This document shows, piece by piece, positions 41,363 through 50,679 of a stretch of DNA of 64,000 nt. Positions within the stretch are counted from its first letter, which is position 1; the number at the start of each line of letters is the position of its first letter. Location of the stretch: positions 248,001 to 312,000 of the forward strand of contig CAWAJU010000003.1 of NCBI GenBank assembly GCA_963782495.1, written 5' to 3'. The DNA comes from DASQBT01 sp963782495. Its GTDB lineage: Bacteria > Pseudomonadota > Gammaproteobacteria > Burkholderiales > Thiobacillaceae. Below the pieces are notes generated by a model. It worked only from the letters and a program-made list of their open reading frames with translations, searched no databases and was not told the DNA's origin. The position numbers and the translations under genes are program-made.

Positions 41363-41788
41363 TCAAAACACAGGCTTCAGACGGGCCGAATCCACATTCG
41401 CCAATTCCACCGCCACTTCTCCACCGTCCAGCTCGATCCGGATCAGGCCATTTTCCAAACCCAGCAGCCGACCGGCCAGCTTGCGGCGATTCTCCATGGG
41501 CACGCGCAGCTTTACTACCACGGGCTCGCCGGCGAACCGCTCGTAATCTGCCGGTTTGGTCAGGGGCCGGTCCAGACCCGGCGATGACACTTCCAGCCGT
41601 TCATACTCGATGTTCTCCACCGTGAACAGACGGGTCAGATGGTTGCTGACGGCCACGCAATCGTCAATTCCAACGCCGCCCGGTTTGTCGATGAACACCT
41701 GCATCAACCGGCCGCGACCCTGCACCAGGTGCACCAGTTCATACCCCATTCCGGACAGGGTGGATTCAAGCAAGGCCTGAAGGTTCAT
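41363..41788 (-). CDS. rimP: Ribosome maturation factor RimP
   Basis: This 141-residue protein from ATG 41788 contains GYELVHLVQGRGRLMQVFID, GIDDCVAVSNHLTRLF and EVSSPGLDRPL, the RimP (YhbC) signature. It is needed for 30S assembly. It is the first protein gene after the tRNA-Leu gene and a leader terminator at 41816-41841, as in the E. coli metY-rimP-nusA arrangement. Confidence 0.95.
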   Translation of the reverse strand: MNLQALLESTLSGMGYELVHLVQGRGRLMQVFIDKPGGVGIDDCVAVSNHLTRLFTVENIEYERLEVSSPGLDRPLTKPADYERFAGEPVVVKLRVPMENRRKLAGRLLGLENGLIRIELDGGEVAVELANVDSARLKPVF

Positions 41789-41815
41789 CTCGGTTCCGAA
41801 CAATGCCGCCCAGAC

Positions 41816-41841
41816 AAACAAAAAATGGGCGAACCGCCCAT
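41816..41841 (-). terminator. Leader terminator before rimP
   Basis: On the minus strand ATGGGCG - GTT - CGCCCAT is followed by TTTTTTG, 28 bases before the rimP start and downstream of tRNA-Leu. It may end the tRNA transcript or attenuate the nusA operon, which NusA itself could tune. Confidence 0.8.
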
Positions 41842-41952
41842 ATCTAAGCCCTAAATTATACCTTCAATTTTGCAAGACAGGAAACCCTTGAATGGAATCG
41901 GAACTGGCGAGGAACTTCCCCAACGGAGGGACATGTCTTGTGCGATGGCAGG

Positions 41953-42042
41953 TGGTGCCCGGAACCGGAATCGAACCGGTAAGGGCGGATTAGGCCCGGC
42001 GGATTTTAAGTCCGCTGTGTTTACCAATTTCACCACCCGGGC
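41953..42042 (-). tRNA. tRNA-Leu (TAA)
   Basis: A type II tRNA of 90 bases with a long variable arm, anticodon loop CTTAAAA (TAA), acceptor GCCCGGG and encoded CCA. Third gene of the Gly-Cys-Leu cluster. Confidence 0.96.
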
Positions 42043-42098
42043 AGTGAGGCCGGATTCTAGCAGGTGGACAGGTATTGCGGCGGGCGATGCCGTATGGA

Positions 42099-42172
42099 TG
42101 GAGGCGGGGGTCGGAATCGAACCGGCGTAGACGGCTTTGCAGGCCGCTGCATAACCACTTTGCTACCCCGCC
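42099..42172 (-). tRNA. tRNA-Cys (GCA)
   Basis: Acceptor GGCGGGG, anticodon loop CTGCAAA (GCA) and encoded CCA. Middle gene of the Gly-Cys-Leu cluster. Confidence 0.96.
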
Positions 42173-42242
42173 TTTGAAGCAGCTGGGGCTGCTCTTGACA
42201 CGGAAAAGGGAAACCGGACGGTCCTGGCTTTCCCCTGAATTC

Positions 42243-42318
42243 TGGAGCGGGAGACGAGTCTCGAACTCGCGACCTCAACCTTGGCAAGGTTGCGCTCTAC
42301 CAACTGAGCTACTCCCGC
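42243..42318 (-). tRNA. tRNA-Gly (GCC)
   Basis: Acceptor GCGGGAG, anticodon loop TTGCCAA (GCC) and encoded CCA. It follows pgsA as in the E. coli pgsA-glyW-cysT-leuZ order. Confidence 0.96.
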
Positions 42319-42400
42319 ATGGAGGCTGCGAATTCTGCTGAAATTTGCCTTGTGTGTCAACTTCCTGCGCGATTTGCGGGCGCCTGGATGCTGTCGTCGC

Positions 42401-42967
42401 TCATGGCTTGCCCAATGCCTTGGCTGCCATTTGCAAATAGTAAGCCATGGAAATCAGGGTCAGGAGAGCGGCCAAGTCGATCAGCGCCTGGCCCAGGATC
42501 GGGGTGGGAAAAGCGCCCAGCGGTTGCCAGAAAAGAAGCAGGGCAATGGCGATCATTTGAAAGGCAGTTTTGACTTTGCCAATGAAACCAACCGCCACGC
42601 TTCCGGCTTTGCCGGCCGTGGCCATCCACTCGCGCAGGGCGGAAACTGCGATTTCGCGGCCGATAATTATGAGGGCAACAAGGGGTGAGGTGCGTCCAAG
42701 GTCGACCAATACAATGAGCGCCGCCGCTACCATGAGCTTGTCCGCGACCGGATCGAGAAAGGCGCCGAAGGCAGAAGTCTGGTTGAGCTTGCGCGCCAGA
42801 AAGCCGTCGAACCAATCGGTGATCGCCGCAACAACAAAAAATACCGTGGCCAGGAGATTTGCGTCCTGATCGCTGAGCCATCGTGCCGGAAGATAAAACA
42901 CGCCAATTATCAGCGGAATGAGCAGGATGCGCAGCCAGGTCAGGAGATTGGGCAGGTTGAACGGCAT
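42401..42967 (-). CDS. pgsA: CDP-diacylglycerol-glycerol-3-phosphate phosphatidyltransferase
   Basis: This 188-residue integral membrane enzyme has the CDP-alcohol transferase motif spread over DWFDGFLARK and GAFLDPVADK (D-G-x2-A-R-x8-G-x3-D-x3-D). Several membrane helices lie around it. It makes phosphatidylglycerol phosphate. It lies between uvrC and the tRNA cluster. Confidence 0.96.
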   Translation of the reverse strand: MPFNLPNLLTWLRILLIPLIIGVFYLPARWLSDQDANLLATVFFVVAAITDWFDGFLARKLNQTSAFGAFLDPVADKLMVAAALIVLVDLGRTSPLVALIIIGREIAVSALREWMATAGKAGSVAVGFIGKVKTAFQMIAIALLLFWQPLGAFPTPILGQALIDLAALLTLISMAYYLQMAAKALGKP

Positions 42968-43017
42968 GGGCCATTATAAGGCGTCAGGGATTGGGGATCT
43001 GAGGCTGGCGTGAGGCA

Positions 43018-44814
43018 TTAGTGAAGTGCCTGATAAATCCGCTCAGCCAATTCGCGCTGGATGCCGAGCACCCGGGCAAGCTCTTCTACCCCGGCATTGC
43101 GTACGCCCTGCAGTCCGCCGAAATGTTCCAGCAGCGCGCGGCGCTTCTTCGGTCCGATGCCAGGAATGCCTTCCAAACTCGAATGCGTGCGCGCCTTGCC
43201 GCGCCGGGCGCGATGGCCGGTGATGGCGAAGCGGTGAGCTTCGTCCCGGATGGTCTGGATCAAGTGCAGGGCCGGGCTGTCATTCGGCAGGCGCACAGAA
43301 GTGCCGCCAGGGTAGATTAGCTGCTCCAGTCCGGGCTTGCGTTCCTCACCCTTGGCAACGCCGATCAGGTCCATGTCGTTGAGCCCCAGTTCGGTCATCA
43401 CTTCCACCGCGACATTGAGCTGGCCCAGGCCGCCGTCGATCAGGATCAGATCCGGCCGCTTGCCTTCGCCCTGCTGCACCTTGGTGTAGCGCCGGGTGAG
43501 CACGTTGCGCATGGCAGCGTAGTCGTCGCCAGGCGTGATGCCGCTCACGTTGTAGCGCCGGTATTCGCTGCTCTTCATCGCGCCACCTTCAAACACCACA
43601 CAGGAGGCCACCGTGGCTTCACCCATGGTGTGGCTGATGTCGAAACATTCGACGCGCTCCAACCGCGGCAGATCGAGGGCTTCCTGGAGGGCGGCGAGTC
43701 GGCTTTGCTGGGTTGCACGTTGGGCCAGTTGCTGGGTCAGTGCCACCTCTGCGCCCCTGAATGCCATCGAGAGCCAGACTCTCTTTTCGCCCTGGGGACG
43801 TGTCAGCACGCTCACCCTGCGGCCAGCCTGTTGGGAGAAAGCCACGCCCAGGGTCTCGGCATCCACCGTTTCACCGCTGAGGATGACGGGCGGGATCGGG
43901 TGTTCGAGGTAGTGCTGGCTGAGGAAGGCCTGCAGGATTTCCCCGCTGTCACCGTCGCCGGCGTTGTGCGGAAAGAAGGCGCGGTCTCCCAGATGGCGGC
44001 CGCCGCGGATCATCAGCAGGTTGACGCAGCTGAGTCCAGACCGTATCGCCACCGCGACGACATCCGCATCGGTGGTGGTGCCGCCCTCAACAAATTGCTG
44101 CTGGCGCACCTTGGCCAGGTTGTGAATCTGGTCGCGGTACTGGGCGGCGATTTCGTATTGCTGCGCGTCGGCCGCGGCCTGCATCTTGCGGCTCAGTTCC
44201 TCAGTCAGTTCGTCTTCCTTGCCTTCGAGAAACAGCGTGGCGCTCTTCACGTCGGCGCGATACTCGGCTTGGGAAATATGTCCCACGCAGGGAGCGGTGC
44301 AGCGCTTGATCTGGTACAGCAGGCAAGGCCGGGAGCGGTGGGCGAAGACCGTGTCTTCGCAGGTGCGCAGCCGGAACATGCGCTGCAGCAGAGCGATGCT
44401 TTCCTTGGCCGCCCAGGCATTGGGGTAAGGGCCGAAGTAGCGGTTCTTCTTGTCCGTCGCACCGCGGTAATAGGCGATGCGCGGGTATTCGTGCCCCGAC
44501 AGCACCAGATACGGATAGGATTTGTCGTCCCTGAACAGAATGTTGTATCGAGGCGCCAAGGCCTTGATCAGATTGTTTTCCAGCAACAGGGCTTCGGCCT
44601 CGGTGCGGGTGACAGTGGTTTCAATGGCGGCGACCTGTCCCACCATCAGATGGATGCGGGGCGACAGAACGGTCTTGTTGAAATAACTGGCCACGCGCTT
44701 TTTCAGGTCGCGCGCCTTGCCCACGTAGAGCACCGCGCCGTCCGCGCCCAGCATGCGGTAGACGCCGGGCAGCGAGGGCAGTGAAGTGATAAATGCTTTT
44801 GGGTCGAAGGTCAA
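43018..44814 (-). CDS. uvrC: Excinuclease ABC subunit C
   Basis: This 598-residue nucleotide-excision-repair nuclease has the N-terminal GIY-YIG domain (GVYRMLGADGAVLYVGKARD), a Cys-rich stretch (CLLYQIKRCTAPCVG) and a UvrB-binding UVR motif at about 200-235. The RNase H-like endonuclease domain (CFDISHTMGEATVASCVVFE, LILIDGGLGQLNVAVEVM) and a terminal HhH pair (IPGIGPKKRRALLEHFGG) follow. It cuts both sides of a lesion. It is full length. Confidence 0.97.
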   Translation of the reverse strand: MTFDPKAFITSLPSLPGVYRMLGADGAVLYVGKARDLKKRVASYFNKTVLSPRIHLMVGQVAAIETTVTRTEAEALLLENNLIKALAPRYNILFRDDKSYPYLVLSGHEYPRIAYYRGATDKKNRYFGPYPNAWAAKESIALLQRMFRLRTCEDTVFAHRSRPCLLYQIKRCTAPCVGHISQAEYRADVKSATLFLEGKEDELTEELSRKMQAAADAQQYEIAAQYRDQIHNLAKVRQQQFVEGGTTTDADVVAVAIRSGLSCVNLLMIRGGRHLGDRAFFPHNAGDGDSGEILQAFLSQHYLEHPIPPVILSGETVDAETLGVAFSQQAGRRVSVLTRPQGEKRVWLSMAFRGAEVALTQQLAQRATQQSRLAALQEALDLPRLERVECFDISHTMGEATVASCVVFEGGAMKSSEYRRYNVSGITPGDDYAAMRNVLTRRYTKVQQGEGKRPDLILIDGGLGQLNVAVEVMTELGLNDMDLIGVAKGEERKPGLEQLIYPGGTSVRLPNDSPALHLIQTIRDEAHRFAITGHRARRGKARTHSSLEGIPGIGPKKRRALLEHFGGLQGVRNAGVEELARVLGIQRELAERIYQALH

Positions 44815-44902
44815 AATCTGACTTGCGCGGGGCTTGCGGAGAGCACAGAGGAAGGCAAAAACTGACCTTGTTCCAGGTCCTCTGAATTCCCTGTGTTAAC
44901 TC

Positions 44903-45091
44903 TCAGTCGTCCTCATCGAGCAGCACCCCGGCAATCGCCCAGTTCTCATCGGGTAGTTCCTCGAACGCAATATACGTATACCTTGCCGGCTTGTCGGCGT
45001 GGCGTTCCAGGGTGGCGGTAATTTCTTCGGCAACTTTCTTCTTCTGCTCGCGTGTGAGTTTGCCGGCGAGCTTGATGGTGACGACGGGCAT
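44903..45091 (-). CDS. 4-oxalocrotonate tautomerase-like protein
   Basis: A 62-residue protein starting MPVVTIKLAGKLTREQKKKV, with the catalytic Pro after the initiator Met. These proteins act as oligomeric keto-enol tautomerases. The acidic end (VLLDEDD) and the short length are normal. The natural substrate is not indicated. It follows the glycosylase gene by three bases, suggesting co-transcription. Confidence 0.85.
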   Translation of the reverse strand: MPVVTIKLAGKLTREQKKKVAEEITATLERHADKPARYTYIAFEELPDENWAIAGVLLDEDD

Positions 45092-45094
45092 GCT

Positions 45095-45718
45095 TCATTC
45101 CTCCCAATCTTGCTTGATGCGAGAAAACACGGCGCGGAACATCTCGCGGGTGAGCCGTTTGGTCTGGGTATTGTAGCGGGAGCAGTGGTAGGAGTCGTAT
45201 AGCCTGCGGCTACGATCCAGGCGATGAACATGGCCGTGGCCGAATGGATGGTCCTTGGCCTTCAGGCCCAGGGCCATGAGCACGGCGGCATGGGCCACAT
45301 TGCCCAAGGCCAGGATCGCGGCATCGTTTCGCAGGCCTTGCAGTTCGGCGCCGAGAAACGCGTTGCACTGTCTGATTTCCGCGCCTTCAGGCTTGTTGCC
45401 CGGTGGCAGGCATTTGACCGCGTTGGTGATCCGGCAACCCGTCAGCACCAGACCATCATCTGCGCTCACGGACTGAGGGAGGCTGGAATAGCCGAATTCG
45501 TGCAGGGTCTCGTATAGCAGAATTCCGGCGTGATCGCCGGTGAAGGGCCGGCCGCTGCGGTTGGCGCCGTGCATGCCGGGCGCCAAGCCGACAATGAGCA
45601 GCGTGGGATGCGCATCGCCAAACGGGGGCACCGGCTTGCAAAAATAGTCGGGGTTTTCGGCCTTGGTTTGGTCGAGAAAACGCGCCAGCCTTGGGCAGGC
45701 GCGGCAGTCAATGAGCAT
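45095..45718 (-). CDS. Uracil-DNA glycosylase, family 5-like
   Basis: This protein of 207 residues (218 if the ATG at 45751 is used) has C-x2-C near the start (CRACPRL) and further cysteines (CKP, C in LTGCRITNAVKCLPP) that would hold an iron-sulfur cluster. The motif GLAPGMHGANRSGRPFTGD is that of UdgB/family 5. It removes uracil or deaminated bases. Family alignment favours the start at 45718, which overlaps the transporter stop by 11 bases. It is in an operon with the tautomerase. Confidence 0.88.
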   Translation of the reverse strand: MLIDCRACPRLARFLDQTKAENPDYFCKPVPPFGDAHPTLLIVGLAPGMHGANRSGRPFTGDHAGILLYETLHEFGYSSLPQSVSADDGLVLTGCRITNAVKCLPPGNKPEGAEIRQCNAFLGAELQGLRNDAAILALGNVAHAAVLMALGLKAKDHPFGHGHVHRLDRSRRLYDSYHCSRYNTQTKRLTREMFRAVFSRIKQDWEE

Positions 45719-46670
45719 GGTCGTGGCGGTGGGGATCGGGGCGGCTTGCATGTATCGTGATGGTCGCCGCCTGGATGATTTCCGGCTGCAGAGTGATGTG
45801 CCCGATGCCGAAGTCCCGTTGCAACACGGTCCCGGCGTCGGCCAGTATGTGCGGCCAGTGTGCCAGCTCTCTCACGTCAATGTGAGCCGACAGCGCAATC
45901 TTGCCACTGGCCAGGGTCCAGATGTGCAGATCGTGAACCCGGGTCACATGTTCGAGTTGAGCCAGCTTGTAGCCCACGGCGTTCAGGTTGATATGGGCGG
46001 GCACCCCTTCCATCAACACATGCAGAGCGTGGCGCAGCAGGTTAAGGGTAGAAACCAGAATCAGCAGCGATATGAACACCGAAAGGATCGGGTCGATCGG
46101 CGTCCAACCGGTCAGCATGATGACCAGGCCGGCAACCAAAGCCGCCACTGAGCCCAATGCGTCGCCAGCCACATGGAGCAGGGCGGCGCGGCGGTTAAGG
46201 CTGTCCTCGCCTTTCATCAGGAGCCAGCCAACCGCAAGGTTTACGCCCAGGCCGACGAACGCGACGACAAAGACCGCCGTGCCCTGAACCGGCCGGGGTT
46301 GGGCAAAGCGTTCCCAGGCTTCGTAAATGATGAATGTGACCAAGGCCAGCATCAGTAAGCTGTTGACCAGGGCGGCCATGACTTCGGCGCGCGCCAGGCC
46401 ATAGGAGTGCCGGGCGGAAGGAGGGCGGCGCGACAGCCATGCGGCGAAGGCCGCCAGCCCCAGGGACAGGCTATCGGTCAGCATGTGGCCGGCATCGGAA
46501 ACCAGGGCCAGGGAGTGGGCCCATAGCCCGGCCAGCACTTCCACTCCGGCAAATCCCAAGGTGAACAGAAGGGCCCAGCCAAACGCTTTGTGGCCATGAT
46601 CGTGACGGTGGCCACGGTCGTTATCGCCGTGGTCATGGTCATGGCCAGCATGATGGCGGTGAACGCTCAT
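45708..46670 (-). CDS. CDF-family zinc/cation efflux transporter
   Basis: This 320-residue CDF protein has a His/Asp-rich N-terminus (MSVHRHHAGHDHDHGDNDRG) and six membrane helices, with metal sites SLALVSDAGHMLTD and VAGDALGSVAALVAG. The C-terminal cytoplasmic domain and a second His-rich end follow. It exports Zn2+ (possibly Co or Cd) by proton exchange. Its start overlaps the nagZ stop by four bases, an unusual partnership. Confidence 0.93.
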   Translation of the reverse strand: MSVHRHHAGHDHDHGDNDRGHRHDHGHKAFGWALLFTLGFAGVEVLAGLWAHSLALVSDAGHMLTDSLSLGLAAFAAWLSRRPPSARHSYGLARAEVMAALVNSLLMLALVTFIIYEAWERFAQPRPVQGTAVFVVAFVGLGVNLAVGWLLMKGEDSLNRRAALLHVAGDALGSVAALVAGLVIMLTGWTPIDPILSVFISLLILVSTLNLLRHALHVLMEGVPAHINLNAVGYKLAQLEHVTRVHDLHIWTLASGKIALSAHIDVRELAHWPHILADAGTVLQRDFGIGHITLQPEIIQAATITIHASRPDPHRHDHAH

Positions 46671-47752
46671 GATTTTGCGCAGCCGGAATAATCAGTGGGA
46701 TCGCTGCCCAATGCCAGATTGCCGCTGTCCATTCCCAGTCCGGCAATGGCATGCCGCGCCCTGGTGTACGCGCTCTGTTCCAGCAGATCGGCATAGCACA
46801 TGGGGTGGGGCCGGCCATGCAGCCGCGCCAGCCGAGCCCGGCTGGCGGCTGACCAATCGTGCTCCAGTCGGGCCAGGGTTTCGTCCGCCAGATCGGGCCG
46901 GTTGCAGATCAGTGCCATGTCGCAGCCGGCATCAAGGGCGGCACCTACTCTTTCAATCATGTTTCCGGCGATGGCCGCACCGGCCATGCAAAGGTCGTCG
47001 CTGAAGATCATGCCGTCAAAGCCCATTTCCTGACGCAGAATGTGCTTCAGCCACACGGGGGAAAAGCTGGCGGGGCGAGGGTCGATTTTCGGATAGACCA
47101 CATGGGCCGGCATTATCGCAGGCAGTCCGAAATCAATCAGGGCCTGAAAAGGTCGCAGATCGGCCAGTTCCAGATCGACGTACTCGCGTTCATCGACTGG
47201 CAGGGCCAGGTGGGAATCCGCTGCAATGAAGCCGTGGCCAGGGAAGTGTTTGCCGCACGCGCCCATCCCGGCCTCCTTCAATCCATTCATCAGCGCATGG
47301 GCCAGATCGATGATGGCCTGGGGCTCGCGGTGAAAGGCGCGGTCGCCAATCACTGCGGAGCTGCCGTAGTCCAAATCCAGCACCGGGGTTAAGCTCAGGT
47401 CCACACCCCGCGCGCGCAGCTCGGCACCCAGGACATAACCCGCATCGCGGGCGAGTTCGCGGGCGCGGTGGGGATGTTCATCCCAGACTTCGCCCAGGCG
47501 GCGCATCGGTGGGAGCCGGGTGAATCCTTCCCGAAAACGCTGCACGCGGCCGCCTTCCTGGTCGGCCGCGATCAAGAGGGGCGGGGACTTAAGCCCGTGA
47601 ATCTCGGCGCACAGTTGTTCGATCTGATCGGGATCTTGATAATTGCGCGTGAACAGGATGACTCCGCCCACCAGCGGATGAGACAGGCGCTCGCGGTCCT
47701 CGTCCGTGAGGCGGGTACTGCGCACATCGAGCATCAGGGGACCCAGGCTCAT
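46667..47752 (-). CDS. nagZ: Beta-N-acetylhexosaminidase NagZ
   Basis: This 361-residue GH3 enzyme has the catalytic loop GKHFPGHGFIAADSH (K168, H169, H173, D179, H181) and a nucleophile Asp in GMIFSDDLCMAG. It cleaves GlcNAc from anhydro-muropeptides during cell-wall recycling, in the cytoplasm. Betaproteobacteria often place nagZ next to acpS, as here. Confidence 0.95.
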   Translation of the reverse strand: MSLGPLMLDVRSTRLTDEDRERLSHPLVGGVILFTRNYQDPDQIEQLCAEIHGLKSPPLLIAADQEGGRVQRFREGFTRLPPMRRLGEVWDEHPHRARELARDAGYVLGAELRARGVDLSLTPVLDLDYGSSAVIGDRAFHREPQAIIDLAHALMNGLKEAGMGACGKHFPGHGFIAADSHLALPVDEREYVDLELADLRPFQALIDFGLPAIMPAHVVYPKIDPRPASFSPVWLKHILRQEMGFDGMIFSDDLCMAGAAIAGNMIERVGAALDAGCDMALICNRPDLADETLARLEHDWSAASRARLARLHGRPHPMCYADLLEQSAYTRARHAIAGLGMDSGNLALGSDPTDYSGCAKS

Positions 47753-47775
47753 TTAAATTCCAGTCAGTCTTCGAG

Positions 47776-48153
47776 CTAATGTTCAAGTATCACATAGGCC
47801 ATGGCGTAGTGCTGCTCGTCGCTGATCGACAAATGCGCGCGTTGGATGCCGCGGTCCTTGAGCCAGGCATCCAATTCGGCGGAGAAACGGAATTCCGGCC
47901 GCCCGAGCGCAGTGTGGACAATCGCGATCGAACGCAGTCCCAGGGGATGGCGCAAACCGGTTCCGGCGGCCTTGGCCAAGGCCTCCTTGGCGGCAAAACG
48001 CTTCGACAGGAAGCGCGCCGGGTTGCGGCTGGCAAAGAAATCGCCATGCTCCGACGGCGCGAGCAAGCGGTCGGCAAAATGCTCGCCAAATCGTGTCAGC
48101 GATAGCTCCATGCGTTCGATCATCACCAGGTCCGTGCCTATGCCGTAGATCAC
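47776..48153 (-). CDS. acpS: Holo-acyl carrier protein synthase
   Basis: This 125-residue enzyme has GIGTDLVMIERMELSLTRFG, with the metal-binding Asp in GTDL, and RFLSKRFAAKEALAKAAGTG. It moves 4'-phosphopantetheine from CoA to ACP. It overlaps the radical SAM gene by four bases and precedes nagZ by 23. Confidence 0.96.
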   Translation of the reverse strand: MIYGIGTDLVMIERMELSLTRFGEHFADRLLAPSEHGDFFASRNPARFLSKRFAAKEALAKAAGTGLRHPLGLRSIAIVHTALGRPEFRFSAELDAWLKDRGIQRAHLSISDEQHYAMAYVILEH

Positions 48154-49016
48154 GCGCTCGCCTTGCAGGCCAAACCGGCTTCGCGAATTCGCCCGGCAAA
48201 ATGTTCGAGCCAGTCAGCGTTCAACGCTGAAAGACGTTCGGCGCCCGGCTGCAGCGACGGACGGGCGAGGCCATAGAGCAATACGCCCTTGACCGGTAAG
48301 CGGACTGATGCGATCCGGCGCACAAAGGTCAGATAGGCGGCTTGTTCGGCGTCGCTCGGTGGCTTGCCATCGCGTGCAAACACACAGGTTTGCAGCCAGG
48401 TGGGGCACAGGCCGGCGGCAATTGTCAGGCGCTCAAACACACGGTCCGGGGAAGTGCGGGTTTGATTGATGTTGCGCATGCCCTGGGCGGTCGCGCTGTC
48501 GATCTTGAACCACATTTCGCCGTTCTGCTCCGCCATTCTCCTCAGACCGCTCTGGACCTGGATTCGGTCGACCAGACTGCCATTGCTGATGAGCACCAGC
48601 TTGACCTTGCCGTCCAGGCCGAATTCAGCCTTCACGCGTCCGATCAAATCGATGACTTCGGCAAACTGTCGGCTGCTGGTGGGCTCTCCATTGCCGGACA
48701 GCGCGATGTCGTTGAGGCGCCGCGCACCTTCCGGCACCTGGGTCTGCATGAAGTCCCCATGCACGATGGCGGTCAGCAGAACACGCAGTTCGGTTTCCAG
48801 GACCGCCAGGTCGAGCGCTGGGCCGTTGCCGCGCGCCAGATTCGGCACCTGGCAATAGATGCAGGCCCAGTTGCACGCGTTGTTGGGGTTGAGATTGATG
48901 CCCACTGACACTCCGCCAGCGCGGCGCGACACGACCGGGTATACGTACGTCATACCGGCGCTGTCGCGGTTGTGGTCGCGTATGGTGAGCTGTCGAGGCG
49001 CTGGACTGGAGGGCAA
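48150..49016 (-). CDS. Radical SAM protein
   Basis: A 288-residue protein with the cluster motif CNWACIYC (C48, C52, C55) and further SAM-binding segments (ALSGNGEPTSSRQF, LVLISNGSLVDR). It resembles the stand-alone radical SAM proteins related to tungsten/molybdenum or tRNA-modifying enzymes, but the substrate is unknown. In many relatives pdxJ precedes acpS; here this gene takes that place and overlaps acpS by four bases. Confidence 0.85.
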   Translation of the reverse strand: MPSSPAPRQLTIRDHNRDSAGMTYVYPVVSRRAGGVSVGINLNPNNACNWACIYCQVPNLARGNGPALDLAVLETELRVLLTAIVHGDFMQTQVPEGARRLNDIALSGNGEPTSSRQFAEVIDLIGRVKAEFGLDGKVKLVLISNGSLVDRIQVQSGLRRMAEQNGEMWFKIDSATAQGMRNINQTRTSPDRVFERLTIAAGLCPTWLQTCVFARDGKPPSDAEQAAYLTFVRRIASVRLPVKGVLLYGLARPSLQPGAERLSALNADWLEHFAGRIREAGLACKASA

Positions 49017-49647
49017 GATAGAAAGTCAGGCTTGGTCAAACGTGGCTGCGATGCTGCGATACAGCGATGCTGCGGCAAGGCATCCACGCTTTCGTGCGTC
49101 ATCCAAACAGGAACAAGAGATTGGGGCGAGTTGGCCTGCAACCACGCCCCATATCACAATTGCAAGCGGCTATTCTTGCACAAATTCCTGGCCAGCGACC
49201 GGCTTCCGCATCTGAGAATAGGTTGGTGGCGGGTGCGGTGAGCGCTATTTGAGCGAGCGCGGTGTGGAATGAGGGCGGCAAATGCAACCGTTGCAACCCG
49301 CCAAGTCAAGACAGCATGGCAATGTGGTGTCGGTATCCTTGCGCTGAGGATCACTCATGCCCGGAAGGCGCGCCGCCCCAAAATTGGGAATTGTCTGTCA
49401 ATATGTGTGCACTGCGCCCCGCTTCCCGCACATTAAGGTACGAAATTTGCGCACTGCAAAAAGATTTCCGTGTGGTCATGCGGCCGCATGCCACTGGAAC
49501 CGATGGATTCACAACCGTTTGTCGGCTCTGATGCTTATTTGCTACCGCAGCCTCCTATCTGGTATTGCTCTTGCATGAGGCCTAACGTAAAGTCTATGCG
49601 TAACAAACCCAATACATGAAGTCAATAATAAGTTGGAGGAAAATCAA
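49017..49647. other. Intergenic stretch, no gene seen
   Basis: I find no credible coding frame over these 631 bases. The part nearest the protease gene (49560-49640) is AT-richer and probably holds its promoter, with GGAGG at 49634. A GCCTAACGT string at 49579 resembles an attC box but has no partner. Confidence 0.5.
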
Positions 49648-50496
49648 ATGAAAACAATAATCCGCTTCCTGCTCGTGCTGCTTGCCAGCGCTTCCGCCTT
49701 GGTATTCGCCAAAACCCCTGAGGAAGTGTTTGAGGTCGCCTCGAAGAGCGTGGTAGCGATCAAGGTGCTGGGTGACGATGCCAACAAGATAATCATGATC
49801 GGCAGTGGCGTGGTGGTGGCAAAGGATGAGGTGCTCACCAATTGCCATGTAGTGGAAAAAGGCAAGTTTTTCCTGGTGCGTCAACAGGGGCTGGACCATG
49901 CGGCCACACTTATTGCCCGTCTTGGCCGGCACGACCTGTGCCTTTTGGGTGTGCGCGATCTGGGAGGACAACCCGTGGAACTGGGCGCGGCGGCCAAGCT
50001 GAAGGTGGGAACCCCCGTGTATGCAATTGGCGCACCCGAAGGACTGGAGCTTTCCCTAAGTGACGGTCTGGTCTCGCAGCTGCGAGGCGGCGAAGGCCTT
50101 CCGATCATTCAGACCACCGCACCCATATCCCCGGGATCAAGCGGTGGCGGCCTGTTCGATAGCGAGGGCCGGTTGGTGGGTATCACCACCTTCTTCCTGG
50201 CGACCGGGCAGAATCTCAACTTTGCCATGCCGATTGATTGGCTGGCTGAATTGCGCAAGCCGGAAAACCTTGCCTTGGGAAGTCAAGTGAAGCCGGCGGC
50301 GGTTTCGACTGAGCGTGCGTGGCTACCGGTGACAGTGATTCTCGGAAGTTCGGACCGCCGGCCACCGGCACAATCCCCCGTAGCTGAAAGGGCACAGGTC
50401 AATGGTTTCGGCATCAACGGTTCCGTTAACCCGCTCCTGGTCTACAAAATCGACGCAATAATGATGCCGCAATCATTGCAGATCGCCCCGAGGTAA
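49648..50496 (+). CDS. Periplasmic trypsin-like serine protease
   Basis: This 282-residue protein from ATG 49648 (TTGGAGG upstream) has a signal peptide (MKTIIRFLLVLLASASALVF). The chymotrypsin-fold protease has H67 (TNCHVVE), D96 (GRHDLCLL) and S165 (SPGSSGGGLF). It lacks a recognisable PDZ domain; the C-terminal 80 residues are low in structure. A quality-control or stress protease of the DegP/HtrA type without PDZ is likely. Confidence 0.88.
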   Translation: MKTIIRFLLVLLASASALVFAKTPEEVFEVASKSVVAIKVLGDDANKIIMIGSGVVVAKDEVLTNCHVVEKGKFFLVRQQGLDHAATLIARLGRHDLCLLGVRDLGGQPVELGAAAKLKVGTPVYAIGAPEGLELSLSDGLVSQLRGGEGLPIIQTTAPISPGSSGGGLFDSEGRLVGITTFFLATGQNLNFAMPIDWLAELRKPENLALGSQVKPAAVSTERAWLPVTVILGSSDRRPPAQSPVAERAQVNGFGINGSVNPLLVYKIDAIMMPQSLQIAPR

Positions 50497-50589
50497 GCTC
50501 GCTGGTTTGGACCTTCTGCGTTCAAAGGAAATTGGGCCGCTGACAGTCGGCGTACGAACGGATCGTAAAATTCTGCCGATGCCCAGGGG

Positions 50590-50679
50590 TGGCGGAGGCG
50601 GTGAGATTCGAACTCACGAGTGGCTTGCGCCACTGCCGGTTTTCAAGACCGGTGCATTCAACCACTCTGCCACGCCTCC
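50590..50679 (-). tRNA. tRNA-Ser (TGA)
   Basis: A type II tRNA of 90 bases with acceptor GGAGGCG, long variable arm, anticodon loop CTTGAAA (TGA) and encoded CCA. Confidence 0.96.

Noticed and set aside
49579..49600. Stray GCCTAACGT as another attC
   Set aside because: No GTTRRRY partner or inner palindrome within 150 bases.
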